A stretch of 64,000 bases of DNA from Cytobacillus luteolus (GCF_017873715.1 NZ_JAGGKM010000006.1:1-64000); one strand, 5' to 3'. Positions 52,526 through 61,522 are shown, counted from the first letter of the stretch. Translations and numbers: made by a program. Notes: generated from the sequence alone by a model not told the origin.

Positions 52526-52993
52526 TTACTTAACCGTAATCGTAGTAGCCATTAACTGGTGACCTGCACCACAATATTCGTTACATAGCACTAAATACTC
52601 ACCAGGCTCTTCAAACGTTTGAGTAATCTTTGTAATATGTCCTGGCATAACCATTGCATTTAGGTTTGTGTTTGCGACTTGAAATCCGTGTACAACGTCT
52701 TTAGAAGTCATCGTAAAATGAACTGTTGCTCCTGCTGGAATTTCAATCTTGTTTGGTGTGAAACTGAAAATCTGAAGTGTCATTACTACTTCGTACTCGT
52801 TTTCGCCAATTTGTTTTACGCCTGGATTATCAAATGGTGCGATTTTATCAACGTTATTCGGATCGATTGTTTCCTTATGGCTCGGTGGTCCCATTTCTAA
52901 TGCAAAAGTTTGGTAACCAGTGAAAATCATGAATCCCATAATCATACCGAAGCTTAAAAATAGCCATATCTTTTCATCAAGATGCATTTTCAT
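52526..52993 (-). CDS. cbaB: ba3-type cytochrome c oxidase subunit II
   Basis: A 155-residue protein with one N-terminal membrane helix (about 8-31) and a cupredoxin domain carrying a complete CuA site: His102 (VVHGF), then Cys137, Cys141, His145 and Met148 in CNEYCGAGHQLM. It accepts electrons from cytochrome c for subunit I. Short subunit II with a single helix is typical of the ba3 class. Translated 13 bp before subunit I. Confidence 0.94.
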   Translation of the reverse strand: MKMHLDEKIWLFLSFGMIMGFMIFTGYQTFALEMGPPSHKETIDPNNVDKIAPFDNPGVKQIGENEYEVVMTLQIFSFTPNKIEIPAGATVHFTMTSKDVVHGFQVANTNLNAMVMPGHITKITQTFEEPGEYLVLCNEYCGAGHQLMATTITVK

Positions 52994-53004
52994 GCCTTTC
53001 CCTC

Positions 53005-53145
53005 CTATAATCTATCGAAGTAAACTCCAAAAAATAGTAAATACGTACCAAGTAGAACTGCTGCTAAAACCCCTAAGGAAATCCACGTTCCTACTCTCGA
53101 TGTTTCATGCTCTAAACCATTGTTGTTTTTATGGTTAGCTCCCAT
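53005..53145 (-). CDS. cbaD: ba3-type cytochrome c oxidase subunit IIa
   Basis: A 46-residue protein with a single membrane helix (about 20-41; TWISLGVLAAVLLGTYLLFF), the size and layout of the small ba3 subunit IIa (CbaD-like). The start ATG 53145 follows AAGGGGG; a longer frame reaching back to 53316 only reads through the palindromic repeat. First gene of the oxidase operon. Confidence 0.78.
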   Translation of the reverse strand: MGANHKNNNGLEHETSRVGTWISLGVLAAVLLGTYLLFFGVYFDRL

Positions 53146-53207
53146 TGAAAGGTACCCCCTTATACTTTTGATATACTTACATATTAGATGGTAACCGTTC
53201 TCATAGT

Positions 53208-53223
53208 AGTGAACTGAATCACT
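53208..53223. promoter_or_regulatory. Inverted repeat in the ba3 oxidase promoter region
   Basis: AGTGA-ACTGAA-TCACT (two 5-bp arms, 6-bp spacer) lies about 65 bp before the first oxidase gene. Spacing and TCAC/GTGA halves resemble a Rex operator (TTGTGA-N6-TCACAA) but only partly. Confidence 0.35.
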
Positions 53224-53263
53224 TGTATAAAATCTAAAAGTGACAAATTTATGAACAAAAATA

Positions 53264-53313
53264 GGGCCTGACCCCCGGTGCGTTAACGCTTTACAGCACC
53301 GGGGGTCAGGCCC
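53264..53313. repeat. GGGGTCAGGCCCC palindromic repeat, copy c (full)
   Basis: GGGCCTGACCCCCGGTGC and its complement with a GTTAACGCTTTAC centre: a stem of about 20 pairs. It lies between the glutaminase end and the ba3 oxidase promoter region. Confidence 0.92.
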
Positions 53314-53320
53314 CACTCCA

Positions 53321-54250
53321 TTAAAACATACTTAGATTATAGTTTTTTGATAGGATTTCCAGCAGTTTAATCCCTGCTATACTATTCCCTTTTTCATCTA
53401 GAGCCGGTCCGAATATTCCAATTCCAAACTTACCAGGAACGGACCCCATAATACCACCTGATACCCCACTCTTGGCAGGTATCCCGATTTTAATCGCAAA
53501 CTCCCCAGAAGCATTATACATTCCACAAGTAACCATGAATGTCTTACAAATACGTGCAACATCCTTAGGCATTATCTGCTTTCCAGTGAGAGGATCAACC
53601 CCATCCATTGCAAACACTTCTCCGATTCTTGCCAAGTCCAAACAATTCATTTCAATTGCACACTGTTTTGTGTATAGACTAATTAGGCCCTCCACATCTT
53701 CCTCGATAATGAGATGTTGCTTTAAAAAATAGCAAAGTGCCCTGTTTAAATCAGCCGTATCATACTCGGATTGGGCTACCTCTTTACAGTAGCTAATATC
53801 TTGATCCCCTGTTAACTCACGGACAAATTGAATTAGTTTTTCAAACCGATCCTGGGCGGAGCACCCTTTAATCATATGTGTTACAACTAATGCACCAGCA
53901 TTGATCATGGGGTTTAGTGGTTTTGCTATTCCCATCGTTTCTAGTTTCACAATTGAATTGAAAGGGTCGCCAGTTGGTTCCATACCCACTCGCTCAAACA
54001 CATACTCAGGTCCGCTTTCAATTAATACAAGAGCAAGACTGATTACCTTAGATATACTTTGGAGTGTAAACTTCTTATCAATATCACCAGCAGATATACA
54101 ACGGCCATCTGGATAATGAAGCGCGATTGATAAATCATCAGGATTCGCTCTCCCAAGCGCAGGAATATAATCTGCAACCTTTCCTTCGGCCGTATACTTC
54201 TTCGCCTCTTCTACTAACTCATTTAATTCCTCACTCGTTCTGCACGGCAT
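53321..54250 (-). CDS. glsA: Glutaminase
   Basis: A 309-residue serine-dependent glutaminase that hydrolyses glutamine to glutamate and ammonia. The catalytic Ser65-x-x-Lys68 pair is in [12 protein letters not shown], and the beta-lactamase-like motifs [19 protein letters not shown] and [11 protein letters not shown] follow. Length equals the Bacillus YlaM/YbgJ enzymes. Several starts are possible (GTG 54259, ATG 54256, ATG 54250); I prefer 54250 because GGGTGAT precedes it at five bases. Bounded by palindromic repeats on both sides. Confidence 0.92.
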   Translation of the reverse strand: MPCRTSEELNELVEEAKKYTAEGKVADYIPALGRANPDDLSIALHYPDGRCISAGDIDKKFTLQSISKVISLALVLIESGPEYVFERVGMEPTGDPFNSIVKLETMGIAKPLNPMINAGALVVTHMIKGCSAQDRFEKLIQFVRELTGDQDISYCKEVAQSEYDTADLNRALCYFLKQHLIIEEDVEGLISLYTKQCAIEMNCLDLARIGEVFAMDGVDPLTGKQIMPKDVARICKTFMVTCGMYNASGEFAIKIGIPAKSGVSGGIMGSVPGKFGIGIFGPALDEKGNSIAGIKLLEILSKNYNLSMF

Positions 54251-54293
54251 TATCATCACCCATACTAAGTATGAGCAAAAAAAACCGACTTTA

Positions 54294-54323
54294 TCCCTTT
54301 AAAGCACTGGGGGTCAGGCCCCA
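54294..54323. repeat. GGGGTCAGGCCCC repeat, copy d (right half only)
   Basis: CCTTTAAAGCAC followed by TGGGGGTCAGGCCCCA, without the matching left arm. Lies between the divergent glutaminase and glutathione peroxidase genes. Confidence 0.8.
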
Positions 54324-54351
54324 CAAGACACATTTCTTGATACTTGAATTT

Positions 54352-54382
54352 AAATCGTGTAAGATTTAATCGTACACGATTT
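54352..54382. promoter_or_regulatory. Perfect operator-like inverted repeat before gpx
   Basis: AAATCGTGTA (54352-54361) and TACACGATTT (54373-54382) are perfect 10-bp arms separated by 11 bp (AGATTTAATCG). It lies 34 bp before the glutathione peroxidase start. The gene after that encodes an OhrR-like repressor, the obvious candidate ligand of this site. Confidence 0.75.
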
Positions 54383-54415
54383 ATCTCACTCGGAATTTTT
54401 AAAGGAGGATATAAC

Positions 54416-54895
54416 ATGGAAACTGTTTATGATTTTAATGTGAAGAAGACAAACGGTGAACTGAAATCATTAAAGGATTTTCAAGGGCAACCCCTCATTA
54501 TTGTTAATACTGCTAGTAAGTGTGGATTCACACCTCAATTTAAAGGTCTTCAGGAATTATATGAAAAATACAAGGACCAGGGATTAGAAATTTTAGGTTT
54601 TCCTTGTGATCAATTTAATAATCAAGAATTTGAGAATATTGATGAGACTACTCAATTTTGCCAATTAAACTTTGGTGTTTCCTTCCCGATGTTTGGAAAG
54701 ATTGATGTAAACGGAGACCATGCAGACCCGCTATTTTCTTTTTTGAAGAAAGAAAAGAAAGGTATCTTAACGAGTAATATCAAATGGAATTTCACAAAGT
54801 TCTTAGTTGGACGCGATGGAAAAGTCGTTGAACGCTACGCCCCAACTACAGAACCAAAGAAAATAGAAGCAGACTTACTAAAACTTCTAGGATAA
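54416..54895 (+). CDS. gpx: Glutathione peroxidase (thioredoxin-dependent type)
   Basis: A 159-residue thioredoxin-fold peroxidase (BsaA type) that reduces peroxides, probably with thioredoxin since Bacillus has no glutathione. Active Cys36 in [11 protein letters not shown] replaces selenocysteine; [10 protein letters not shown] gives the Gln and a resolving-type Cys, and [12 protein letters not shown] the Trp and Asn of the catalytic tetrad. The ATG follows AAAGGAGG. It is followed by an OhrR-like regulator and preceded by a perfect inverted repeat, so it is likely induced by organic peroxide. Confidence 0.94.
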   Translation: METVYDFNVKKTNGELKSLKDFQGQPLIIVNTASKCGFTPQFKGLQELYEKYKDQGLEILGFPCDQFNNQEFENIDETTQFCQLNFGVSFPMFGKIDVNGDHADPLFSFLKKEKKGILTSNIKWNFTKFLVGRDGKVVERYAPTTEPKKIEADLLKLLG

Positions 54896-54927
54896 CCCTT
54901 TAAATCTATTTTCAGTCAGGTGGTAGT

Positions 54928-55362
54928 ATGAACGATTTCTTAACATTAGAAAAACAACTGTGCTTTGCAGTCTATGAAACCGCAGGTGAATTCACAAGAT
55001 TGTATACGAGTATTCTCCAGCCCTTTAATTTAACTTATCCACAGTACTTAGTTCTGGTCGCTTTATGGGAACAAGATGGACTCACTGTTAAAGAGTTAGG
55101 AGAAAAACTTGGCCTAGGAACTGGAACACTCACTCCCATGCTAACTCGGATGGAAGGACATGGGTGGTTAAATAAGGTTCGGTCCACTTTAGATGAACGA
55201 AAGGTTTTAGTACACCTTCAAACTAAGGCAAACGAACAAAAGTCTGCTATAACAGAAACTATTTCAAAAGAAATAGAAGCTTGTAGAATTGAACTCGAAG
55301 AGTATGAACAACTTATGGAAAACTTAAACAAACTGCATAAAAAGCTAAGAGAAAGAAACTAA
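54928..55362 (+). CDS. ohrR: OhrR-like MarR family organic peroxide sensor
   Basis: A 144-residue MarR-type repressor with the OhrR features: redox Cys12 in KQLCFAVYETAGEFTRLY, the block FNLTYPQYLVLVALWE, the recognition region LGTGTLTPMLTRMEGHGW and the wing RSTLDERKVLVHL. Oxidation of the single N-terminal Cys by organic hydroperoxides releases DNA in this family. The usual partner gene ohrA is absent; glutathione peroxidase stands in its place 32 bp upstream, and the two probably form an autoregulated operon. Confidence 0.85.
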   Translation: MNDFLTLEKQLCFAVYETAGEFTRLYTSILQPFNLTYPQYLVLVALWEQDGLTVKELGEKLGLGTGTLTPMLTRMEGHGWLNKVRSTLDERKVLVHLQTKANEQKSAITETISKEIEACRIELEEYEQLMENLNKLHKKLRERN

Positions 55363-55378
55363 GTTTACCATCTCCCCT

Positions 55379-55411
55379 AAAGCAACGGTCCGAAGGATTG
55401 TTGCTTTCTTT
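55379..55411 (+). terminator. Terminator of the gpx-ohrR operon
   Basis: AAAGCAAC / GTTGCTTT stem (8 bp) followed by CTTTG, 17 bp past the stop codon. The T-tract is short. Confidence 0.65.
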
Positions 55412-55420
55412 GAACCACTC

Positions 55421-55455
55421 ACTTTAACGCTTTAAACCACCGGGGGTCAGGCCCC
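55421..55455. repeat. GGGGTCAGGCCCC repeat, copy e (right half only)
   Basis: ACTTTAACGCTTTAAACCAC followed by CGGGGGTCAGGCCCC, without its left arm. Confidence 0.8.
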
Positions 55456-55592
55456 ATCCGACACATTCGACATAATTTTACATTTATTTTGCGTTTTTTA
55501 AAGGGAATTTCGTCTTAAAGTCTAATTAGTAAACATAGAGTTTTAATAGAGTAGAAATGCTAGTGCACTATAATTGAAGGTGGGGGGATTTA

Positions 55593-56792
55593 TTGTATAA
55601 GGTATATTGTCGATCATATCAGGGGGTTTTTAGGGTTGTTTCACGTATTTTGCCTTGGCGTGAGCCGGAGCTATTAGAAGGCGAAAATAGTTTATTAAAA
55701 TTGCCACCATTTATTAAAGCTAAAGGTATTAACAAGGTGCTTATTGTTTCAGACCAAGGAATAACCTCTATTGGGTTAATGAACCCATTAATAGAAGGCT
55801 TACAATCAGAGGGTATCGACTTTATTATCTATGATAAAACCATTCCAAACCCGACCATAGATAATATTGAAGAAGCACTAGAATTATATAAGAGTAACAA
55901 CTGTGAAGCTCTCGTTGCCTTTGGAGGAGGTTCTCCGATGGATTGTGCAAAAGGTGTAGGTGCACGAATAGCTAGACCGAATAAGACAATCCCCCAATTA
56001 AAAGGTGAACTTAAGGTCCGAAAAAGCATTCCACCACTTTTCGCGATTCCTACTACAGCTGGAACCGGTAGTGAAGCTACTGTGGCTGCTATCATTTCTA
56101 ATAGTACGACCCATGAAAAATATGCGATAATTGATATGGCCTTAATGCCACATTATGCTGTTCTAGATCCTTTACTAACAGTTAACCTTCCACTACATAT
56201 TACATCGACCACAGGAATGGATGCGCTTACACACGCTGTTGAGGCTTATATCGGGAAAAGCAATACTGCAGAAACTAGACAATATAGTTTAGAAGCTACA
56301 AAACTAATTTTTGAAAATCTACCTGAAGCATACTCAAACGGTACAAACCTCACTGCACGCACAAATATGCAAAAAGCAGCCTACCTAGCAGGTGCTGCGT
56401 TTACCCGGGCATTTGTCGGCTATGTGCATGCCATCGCCCACACCCTTGGAGGCTTTTATTCGATACCCCATGGATTAGCCAATGCAATCATATTGCCATA
56501 TGTCCTTGAATACTATGGTTCAGTTGTTCATAAGCCTTTATCAGAGCTGGCTGATCTCGTAGGCATAGGTGAAGCAGCCGACACACCTGAGCAGAAATCT
56601 CAAAAGTTTATTGAAGCAATCAAATCCCTAAACCAACAAATGAATATCCCAACTAAAATCAGTGGCATAAATGATCACGATATACCGGTTATGGTTGACC
56701 GAGCTTTTAAAGAAGCCAATCCTCTATATCCTGTTCCTAGGATTTTAGATAAGAAAGATTTATACTATCTTTACGACCTCATTAAAAAATAG
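55593..56792 (+). CDS. Iron-containing (type III) alcohol dehydrogenase
   Basis: A 399-residue NAD(P)-dependent alcohol dehydrogenase. The cofactor loop GGGSPMDCAKG (about 109-119), PTTAGTGSEATVAA, and the metal-binding residues in TGMDALTHAVEAY and VGYVHAIAHTLGGFY...IPHG are the family marks. It starts at TTG 55593 after GGTGGGGGG. The aldehyde dehydrogenase encoded 30 bp later suggests a two-step alcohol-to-acid route (or the reverse reduction); substrate not deducible. Confidence 0.9.
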   Translation: MYKVYCRSYQGVFRVVSRILPWREPELLEGENSLLKLPPFIKAKGINKVLIVSDQGITSIGLMNPLIEGLQSEGIDFIIYDKTIPNPTIDNIEEALELYKSNNCEALVAFGGGSPMDCAKGVGARIARPNKTIPQLKGELKVRKSIPPLFAIPTTAGTGSEATVAAIISNSTTHEKYAIIDMALMPHYAVLDPLLTVNLPLHITSTTGMDALTHAVEAYIGKSNTAETRQYSLEATKLIFENLPEAYSNGTNLTARTNMQKAAYLAGAAFTRAFVGYVHAIAHTLGGFYSIPHGLANAIILPYVLEYYGSVVHKPLSELADLVGIGEAADTPEQKSQKFIEAIKSLNQQMNIPTKISGINDHDIPVMVDRAFKEANPLYPVPRILDKKDLYYLYDLIKK

Positions 56793-56822
56793 ATACCTCT
56801 TCAAACTAAAGGAGAATATACT

Positions 56823-58193
56823 ATGACTGACTATAGTGAAATATATAAGAAACAAAGAGCATTTTTTCGTACAAATAAGACAAAAGATATCGACTTCCGA
56901 ATTAAAGCTTTAGAAGATTTAAAAGCATCTGTTCAAAAAAATGAAAAACAACTTATTGATTCACTCAAAGCGGATTTGAACAAGTCAGAGTTTGATGCCT
57001 ACTCAACAGAAATTGGGTTTGTCCTTAAGGAAATAAGCTTTATCCTGAGTAACTTACGATCATGGGCTAAGCCTGAAAAAGTAAAGACACCAATTACTCA
57101 TATAGGATCAACTAGTTACATTTATTCCGAACCATACGGAGTGGCCCTGATTATTGCACCCTGGAATTATCCTTTTCAATTATCCATTTCTCCATTAATT
57201 GGAGCAATTGCTGCTGGCAACTGTGCCATTATAAAGCCTTCAGAATTCACACCAAAAACCTCTGAAGTTGTGGCTCAATTAATTAAGGATACCTTTCCAG
57301 AAGAGTTTGTCACGGTAGCATTAGGTGGAATCGAAACAAGCCAAGCTCTGTTAAAAGAGAAGTCAGATTATATCTTTTTTACAGGAAGTGTTCCAGTAGG
57401 AAAAATAATTATGGAGGCTGCTTCCAAAAACCTTACTCCAATTACCTTAGAGCTAGGAGGAAAAAGCCCTGGTATCGTTCATAAAGATGCCAACCTTAAG
57501 TTAGCTGCAAAACGGGTAGCATGGGGTAAGTTTACAAATGCCGGCCAAACGTGCATTGCTCCTGATTATTTATATCTTCATAAAGATAGCAGAGATGAAT
57601 TCCTTACTTATTTTAAAGAATCAATACAGGAGTTATATGGTGAGAATTCACTTAAGAATGAAAATTACACTCGCATCGTTAGTGAAAATCATTTTAAAAG
57701 GCTTTCTTCCTTTCTTTCTAATGGTGAGACTCTTGTTGGAGGGAAGGTCGACACTGAAAGATTGCTAATTGAACCAACATTACTAACCAATATTACTTGG
57801 GAAGATCCTGTTATGCAGGATGAAATCTTTGGACCTATTCTACCAATCCTAGAGTATAGTCAATTATCAGAAGTCATTGAGGGAATTCATAACCATCCTA
57901 AGCCACTGGCCCTTTATATTTTCTCAGAAAGTGAAAAGATTCAACAGGAAGTGCTAAACAGTGTTTCATTTGGTGGAGGGTGTATCAATGACACAATCTA
58001 TCATATTGCAAACCCATATCTTCCATTTGGTGGTGTTGGTCCAAGCGGAACGGGCGCCTACCATGGCAAGGGAAGTTTTGATACATTTTCACACAAAAAA
58101 AGCGTCCTAAAACAGACGACTGCATTCGATATCCCATTAAGGTATCCAAATGTGAAAAATGGGCTTAAGAAGATTAAACTATTACTTAAATAA
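56823..58193 (+). CDS. Aldehyde dehydrogenase (class 3 type)
   Basis: A 456-residue aldehyde dehydrogenase of the short class 3/fatty aldehyde type, the same length as Bacillus subtilis YwdH. IIAPWNYPFQL with the catalytic Asn, ELGGKSPGIV with the general base Glu, NAGQTCIAPDY with the nucleophile Cys, and EIFGPILPIL are all present. A basic hydrophobic C-terminus (LKKIKLLLK) could touch the membrane. AAAGGAG precedes the ATG. Probably co-transcribed with the alcohol dehydrogenase. Confidence 0.93.
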   Translation: MTDYSEIYKKQRAFFRTNKTKDIDFRIKALEDLKASVQKNEKQLIDSLKADLNKSEFDAYSTEIGFVLKEISFILSNLRSWAKPEKVKTPITHIGSTSYIYSEPYGVALIIAPWNYPFQLSISPLIGAIAAGNCAIIKPSEFTPKTSEVVAQLIKDTFPEEFVTVALGGIETSQALLKEKSDYIFFTGSVPVGKIIMEAASKNLTPITLELGGKSPGIVHKDANLKLAAKRVAWGKFTNAGQTCIAPDYLYLHKDSRDEFLTYFKESIQELYGENSLKNENYTRIVSENHFKRLSSFLSNGETLVGGKVDTERLLIEPTLLTNITWEDPVMQDEIFGPILPILEYSQLSEVIEGIHNHPKPLALYIFSESEKIQQEVLNSVSFGGGCINDTIYHIANPYLPFGGVGPSGTGAYHGKGSFDTFSHKKSVLKQTTAFDIPLRYPNVKNGLKKIKLLLK

Positions 58194-58465
58194 ACGATTA
58201 GTATACTGGAGCTCTCGTCCTAAAACTCGGCGAGAGCTTTAGTGCTTTCTTAGCCAACTGCCAGAAACGAAAACAAAGATTTCCTCAGGTGTCTTCACAG
58301 AAAATGGGAGGATTCTTTACTCGTACAATCAGAAATTCTTTAGAAACCTACCATTAAGGACTCTACTTCCTACAGCAAACTCTCCCCACAAGAAATACCC
58401 TATATCTTGTGTAATCATAGTTAGTTTGTAAAGATTTCTAAGATGACTTTTAACTATGTAACTAT
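58194..58465. other. Gene-free stretch after the aldehyde dehydrogenase
   Basis: Apart from the weak terminator at 58210-58241 I see no gene or regulatory element here. Confidence 0.5.
58210..58241 (+). terminator. Terminator of the dehydrogenase operon
   Basis: AGCTCTCG / CGAGAGCT stem (8 bp) with a 13-base loop and a weak TTTAGTGCTTTCTT tail. Confidence 0.6.
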
Positions 58466-58636
58466 TTACGAAATACTTTTTTTGATTGCACTTTCCCAGT
58501 CAGGAAAATAATAAAGTGCATTCTTCATCAACTGAGGATGAGTCTTTTTAATTTTCTTCTTATTCAAATTTTCCTCAAGCTTAATGAGCCTTTGAATCCC
58601 AGTCATCACTTCATCAACCGTCATATCTGCTTCCAT
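58466..58636 (-). CDS. Small hypothetical protein
   Basis: A 56-residue soluble protein with AAGGAGGT at a good distance before its ATG. Acidic N-terminal half (MEADMTVDEVMTGIQRLIKL), Lys-rich middle (ENLNKKKIKKTHPQL) and an aromatic end (ALYYFPDWESAIKK). I recognise no family. The ribosome site and the coherent helical pattern support a real gene. Confidence 0.65.
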   Translation of the reverse strand: MEADMTVDEVMTGIQRLIKLEENLNKKKIKKTHPQLMKNALYYFPDWESAIKKSIS

Positions 58637-58750
58637 CACATTACCTCCTTCCCATTAAATTATTTTTATAATCACCTAACATGAATTAATATATACCGAC
58701 TTTTTAGAAAATTTATTATAAAAATTCTATTAAAAATCTTGACATGTTTT

Positions 58751-58783
58751 GGGGCCAGACCCCCGACGCGGTGATGCGTTAGT
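58751..58783. repeat. GGGGTCAGGCCCC repeat, copy f (left half only)
   Basis: GGGGCCAGACCCCCGACGCG followed by a partial centre, without the right arm. One base differs from the usual GGGGCCTGACCCC. Confidence 0.75.
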
Positions 58784-58902
58784 GTATTAATTCACATTGT
58801 CTTTTGCTACGTTAAACATAGTATTAATGTGTTATTTCTAATAATCTGCTAAAATAGAGACTTAAAATAGACTCGAAAGATTGCAAAAGGAATGGAGAAT
58901 TA

Positions 58903-59658
58903 ATGAGTAAATATCTATCGTTTAGCATGGTTTTTGTGTTAACTATCATTCTATATGGATGCTCTACTATAACTATTCCCGATATTCCAAATCGACCTCA
59001 TGAAGAACAGAATGATAGCTCTTCTTTCGCTAAAATCGAAGTTGAGTTAGACCATGGAATTGACGGAGATACAGTTTCCGTGTTCTATAACGGAAAAGAA
59101 GAAAGTGTTCGGTTTTTATTAATTGATACACCTGAAACATCACATCCCCGATTAGGAAAGCAACCCTTTGGACAAGAAGCGAAAGAATTCACAAATCGCT
59201 TAATCCAACAGGCAAATACAATCGAATTAGAGTTTGATATTGGAGCCAACAGGGATAAGTATGGAAGGCTATTAGCTTATGTATATGTTGATGGCAAGAT
59301 GCTGCAAGAGGAACTACTAAAAGAAGGGCTTGCTAGAGTAGCCTATGTGTATCCGCCGAACACCAGATATGTTGATGAATTTAATGCACTACAACGAACG
59401 GCTCAAAAAGAAGGAAAAGGTATTTGGGAGATAGAGGACTACGTACGAGAAGATGGTTTTAACTCAGAAGTGATTGAGTCCGATACAAATACAGACTCCA
59501 TTTCATCAGATTGCAACATTAAAGGAAATATTAATTCCTCTTCTGAAAAAATATATCATACCCCTGACTCTCCATGGTATGAGAAAACAAAACCCGAGGT
59601 CATGTTTTGCACCGAAGAAGAAGCTGTTAAAGCTGGTTTCCGCCCTCCCAAACAATAA
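58903..59658 (+). CDS. Secreted thermonuclease-like lipoprotein
   Basis: A 251-residue lipoprotein with lipobox LYGC and lipidated Cys20. A staphylococcal nuclease domain (about 44-185) contains VRFLLIDTPETSHP (catalytic Arg and Glu), GQEAKEFTNRL and DKYGRLLAYVYVDG (second Arg). A C-terminal SPWYEKTKPEVMFCTEEEAV motif with GFRPPK resembles the sunset/excalibur-like tail of such nucleases. It would degrade nucleic acid at the cell surface. The start ATG 58903 follows GGAATGGAG. Confidence 0.9.
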   Translation: MSKYLSFSMVFVLTIILYGCSTITIPDIPNRPHEEQNDSSSFAKIEVELDHGIDGDTVSVFYNGKEESVRFLLIDTPETSHPRLGKQPFGQEAKEFTNRLIQQANTIELEFDIGANRDKYGRLLAYVYVDGKMLQEELLKEGLARVAYVYPPNTRYVDEFNALQRTAQKEGKGIWEIEDYVREDGFNSEVIESDTNTDSISSDCNIKGNINSSSEKIYHTPDSPWYEKTKPEVMFCTEEEAVKAGFRPPKQ

Positions 59659-59660
59659 AA

Positions 59661-59709
59661 AACCTGACCCCAGCACGTTAACACTTTAACGCACCGGGGG
59701 TCAGGCCCC
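59661..59709. repeat. GGGGTCAGGCCCC palindromic repeat, copy g (full, left arm shortened)
   Basis: ACCTGACCCC, a GTTAAC-containing centre, then GGGGGTCAGGCCCC. It lies between the convergent nuclease and oligoendopeptidase genes. Confidence 0.88.
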
Positions 59710-59713
59710 AATT

Positions 59714-61522
59714 TTAATAGCTTTTTTCGAGTTCGTCGATGAGTGAGCCTACATAAGCTACTGCTTTTTTGATTGGCTCTGGTGTAGACATATCTACTCC
59801 TGCTTGTTTCATTAGGTCAAGTGGCTTCAACGTTCCTCCAGCTTTTAGAACAGATAGCCAACGGTCAACAGCTGGTTGGCCTTCTTCTTGTATCATTTGT
59901 GCTGCTGCAGTAGAAGCAGTTAGTCCTGCAGAATACGTATAAGGATATAACCCCATATAGTAGTGAGGTTGACGCATCCACGTTAAGCCTGCTCCTTCAT
60001 CCATTTCAACTGCATCTCCCCAGAAGGTAGAAAGAGCCTCTAACTTTTGCTCATTCAATAGCTTCGCAGTGATTGGCTTACCACGCTCGGCCAAATCATA
60101 GACTCTGCGCTGCAGCTCCCCTTCAAGTACATGCGTAACAAAGTTATGATAATACGTTCCTAGTGACTGTAAAATAACCCATCTACGCATCCGCTCATCA
60201 TTCGGCTGTGATAAAATATGCTGGCTCAATAGCATTTCATTCATCGTTGAAGGTGCTTCAACAAAATATCTAGACGGACGTGTATTAGATATCGTTTGAT
60301 AGCGACCTGCCAATGCAAAATGCCCCGCATGCCCTAATTCATGTGCTAGCGTAAATGTATTTCGCATTGAATCATTCCATGTCATTAAAATATATGGATG
60401 AACCCCATAAGGACTTGAGCAGAATGCACCTGATCTCTTACCAATGTTATCAGCAAGATCACACCAACGGTTATTGATTCCCTGTTCCATAAACTCCATA
60501 TATTCAGGACCCATTACTTTTAATGATTCAAGAATAATCTTTGAAGATTCCTCATATGAAATCTTTGGCTCGAATTCTGGGTCAAGTGGAGCTTTTAAAT
60601 CACTGTAATACATCTTATCGAGACCTAATACACGCTGCTTCAGTTTTGCATAACGACGCATATGCGGTGCCAATTCTGTTTGAATCGTATCTAATTGGTT
60701 ATGATACATTTCCTTTGTAACCTGTTGATCATGTAAAAGCATATCAGTAACAGATTCATAGTTTCGTAGTTTTGCTTCAATGACTTGTTTTTTCACCTCA
60801 GTAGCGTAAGTTGCAGCATACGTATGTTGATATTGCTTTAATGTATTTGTAAATGCCTCATATGCCTTTCTACGTAGCTCCGTATCCGTTGAACCTTCAT
60901 AAGAAGGAAAAGAGTTAAATGTTAAAGGATGCTCCTCTCCATCACTCGTTGTAAAAGAAGAAAACTTCATATCGGATGTTTTGCTTCTTTCATAAATCAT
61001 GTAAGGTGCATCATGAACCTCTCCGAAAGCTGCTAAAATTTCCTCAGCATCAGGAGAAAGTCGATGTGGTTTAGTCTCCAAGAGATCATTTAGTGTCTTA
61101 CGGAAGTCCGCTAACCCCTTTTCTTCTTTTATGTATGTTTCAATAGTTTCTTCATCTAGTTGAAGTATCTCAGAATCAATAAACGATGTATTTGCACTAA
61201 TCTCTGACAACACTGAACCAACACGTGCTGCATTTGCTTGGTTATCAGGATTCGTTCCATCCTCTGATGAACGTAAGTGTGCAAATGTCATCACACGAGT
61301 CGCACGCACGCTTAAAGCATCTTTAGCTTGTAAACAAGCGAACAAAGTCTTGGGGCTTTCAGCAAGTCGACCTTTATACTGAGTCACAGACCCTATTTCG
61401 TTTTGAATCGCCTCTAGTTCCGCCTCCCAGGCAGCCTCCGATTCAAATAAATCACTCAGGTTCCAAGTCTGTTCTACAGGTACCTCTGAACGGCTTAGCG
61501 TATTTTTCATTACTTCTGGCAT
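59714..61522 (-). CDS. pepF: Oligoendopeptidase F
   Basis: A 602-residue cytoplasmic zinc metallopeptidase of family M3 that cleaves oligopeptides of about 7-17 residues. The zinc motif HELGHAGH is near residue 390, with the third ligand Glu in the region NEMLLSQH downstream. PYTYSAGLTASTAAA near the C-terminus is typical. Start ATG 61522 follows AAGGGG; in-frame sequence upstream is not part of the family. It may act on peptides brought in by importers such as the one at 12-18 kb. Confidence 0.94.
   Translation of the reverse strand: MPEVMKNTLSRSEVPVEQTWNLSDLFESEAAWEAELEAIQNEIGSVTQYKGRLAESPKTLFACLQAKDALSVRATRVMTFAHLRSSEDGTNPDNQANAARVGSVLSEISANTSFIDSEILQLDEETIETYIKEEKGLADFRKTLNDLLETKPHRLSPDAEEILAAFGEVHDAPYMIYERSKTSDMKFSSFTTSDGEEHPLTFNSFPSYEGSTDTELRRKAYEAFTNTLKQYQHTYAATYATEVKKQVIEAKLRNYESVTDMLLHDQQVTKEMYHNQLDTIQTELAPHMRRYAKLKQRVLGLDKMYYSDLKAPLDPEFEPKISYEESSKIILESLKVMGPEYMEFMEQGINNRWCDLADNIGKRSGAFCSSPYGVHPYILMTWNDSMRNTFTLAHELGHAGHFALAGRYQTISNTRPSRYFVEAPSTMNEMLLSQHILSQPNDERMRRWVILQSLGTYYHNFVTHVLEGELQRRVYDLAERGKPITAKLLNEQKLEALSTFWGDAVEMDEGAGLTWMRQPHYYMGLYPYTYSAGLTASTAAAQMIQEEGQPAVDRWLSVLKAGGTLKPLDLMKQAGVDMSTPEPIKKAVAYVGSLIDELEKSY

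Noticed and set aside
53146-53316. Upstream extension of the ba3 subunit IIa frame
   Set aside because: The added residues are encoded by the GGGGTCAGGCCCC palindrome and promoter region; a proper ribosome site precedes the ATG at 53145.
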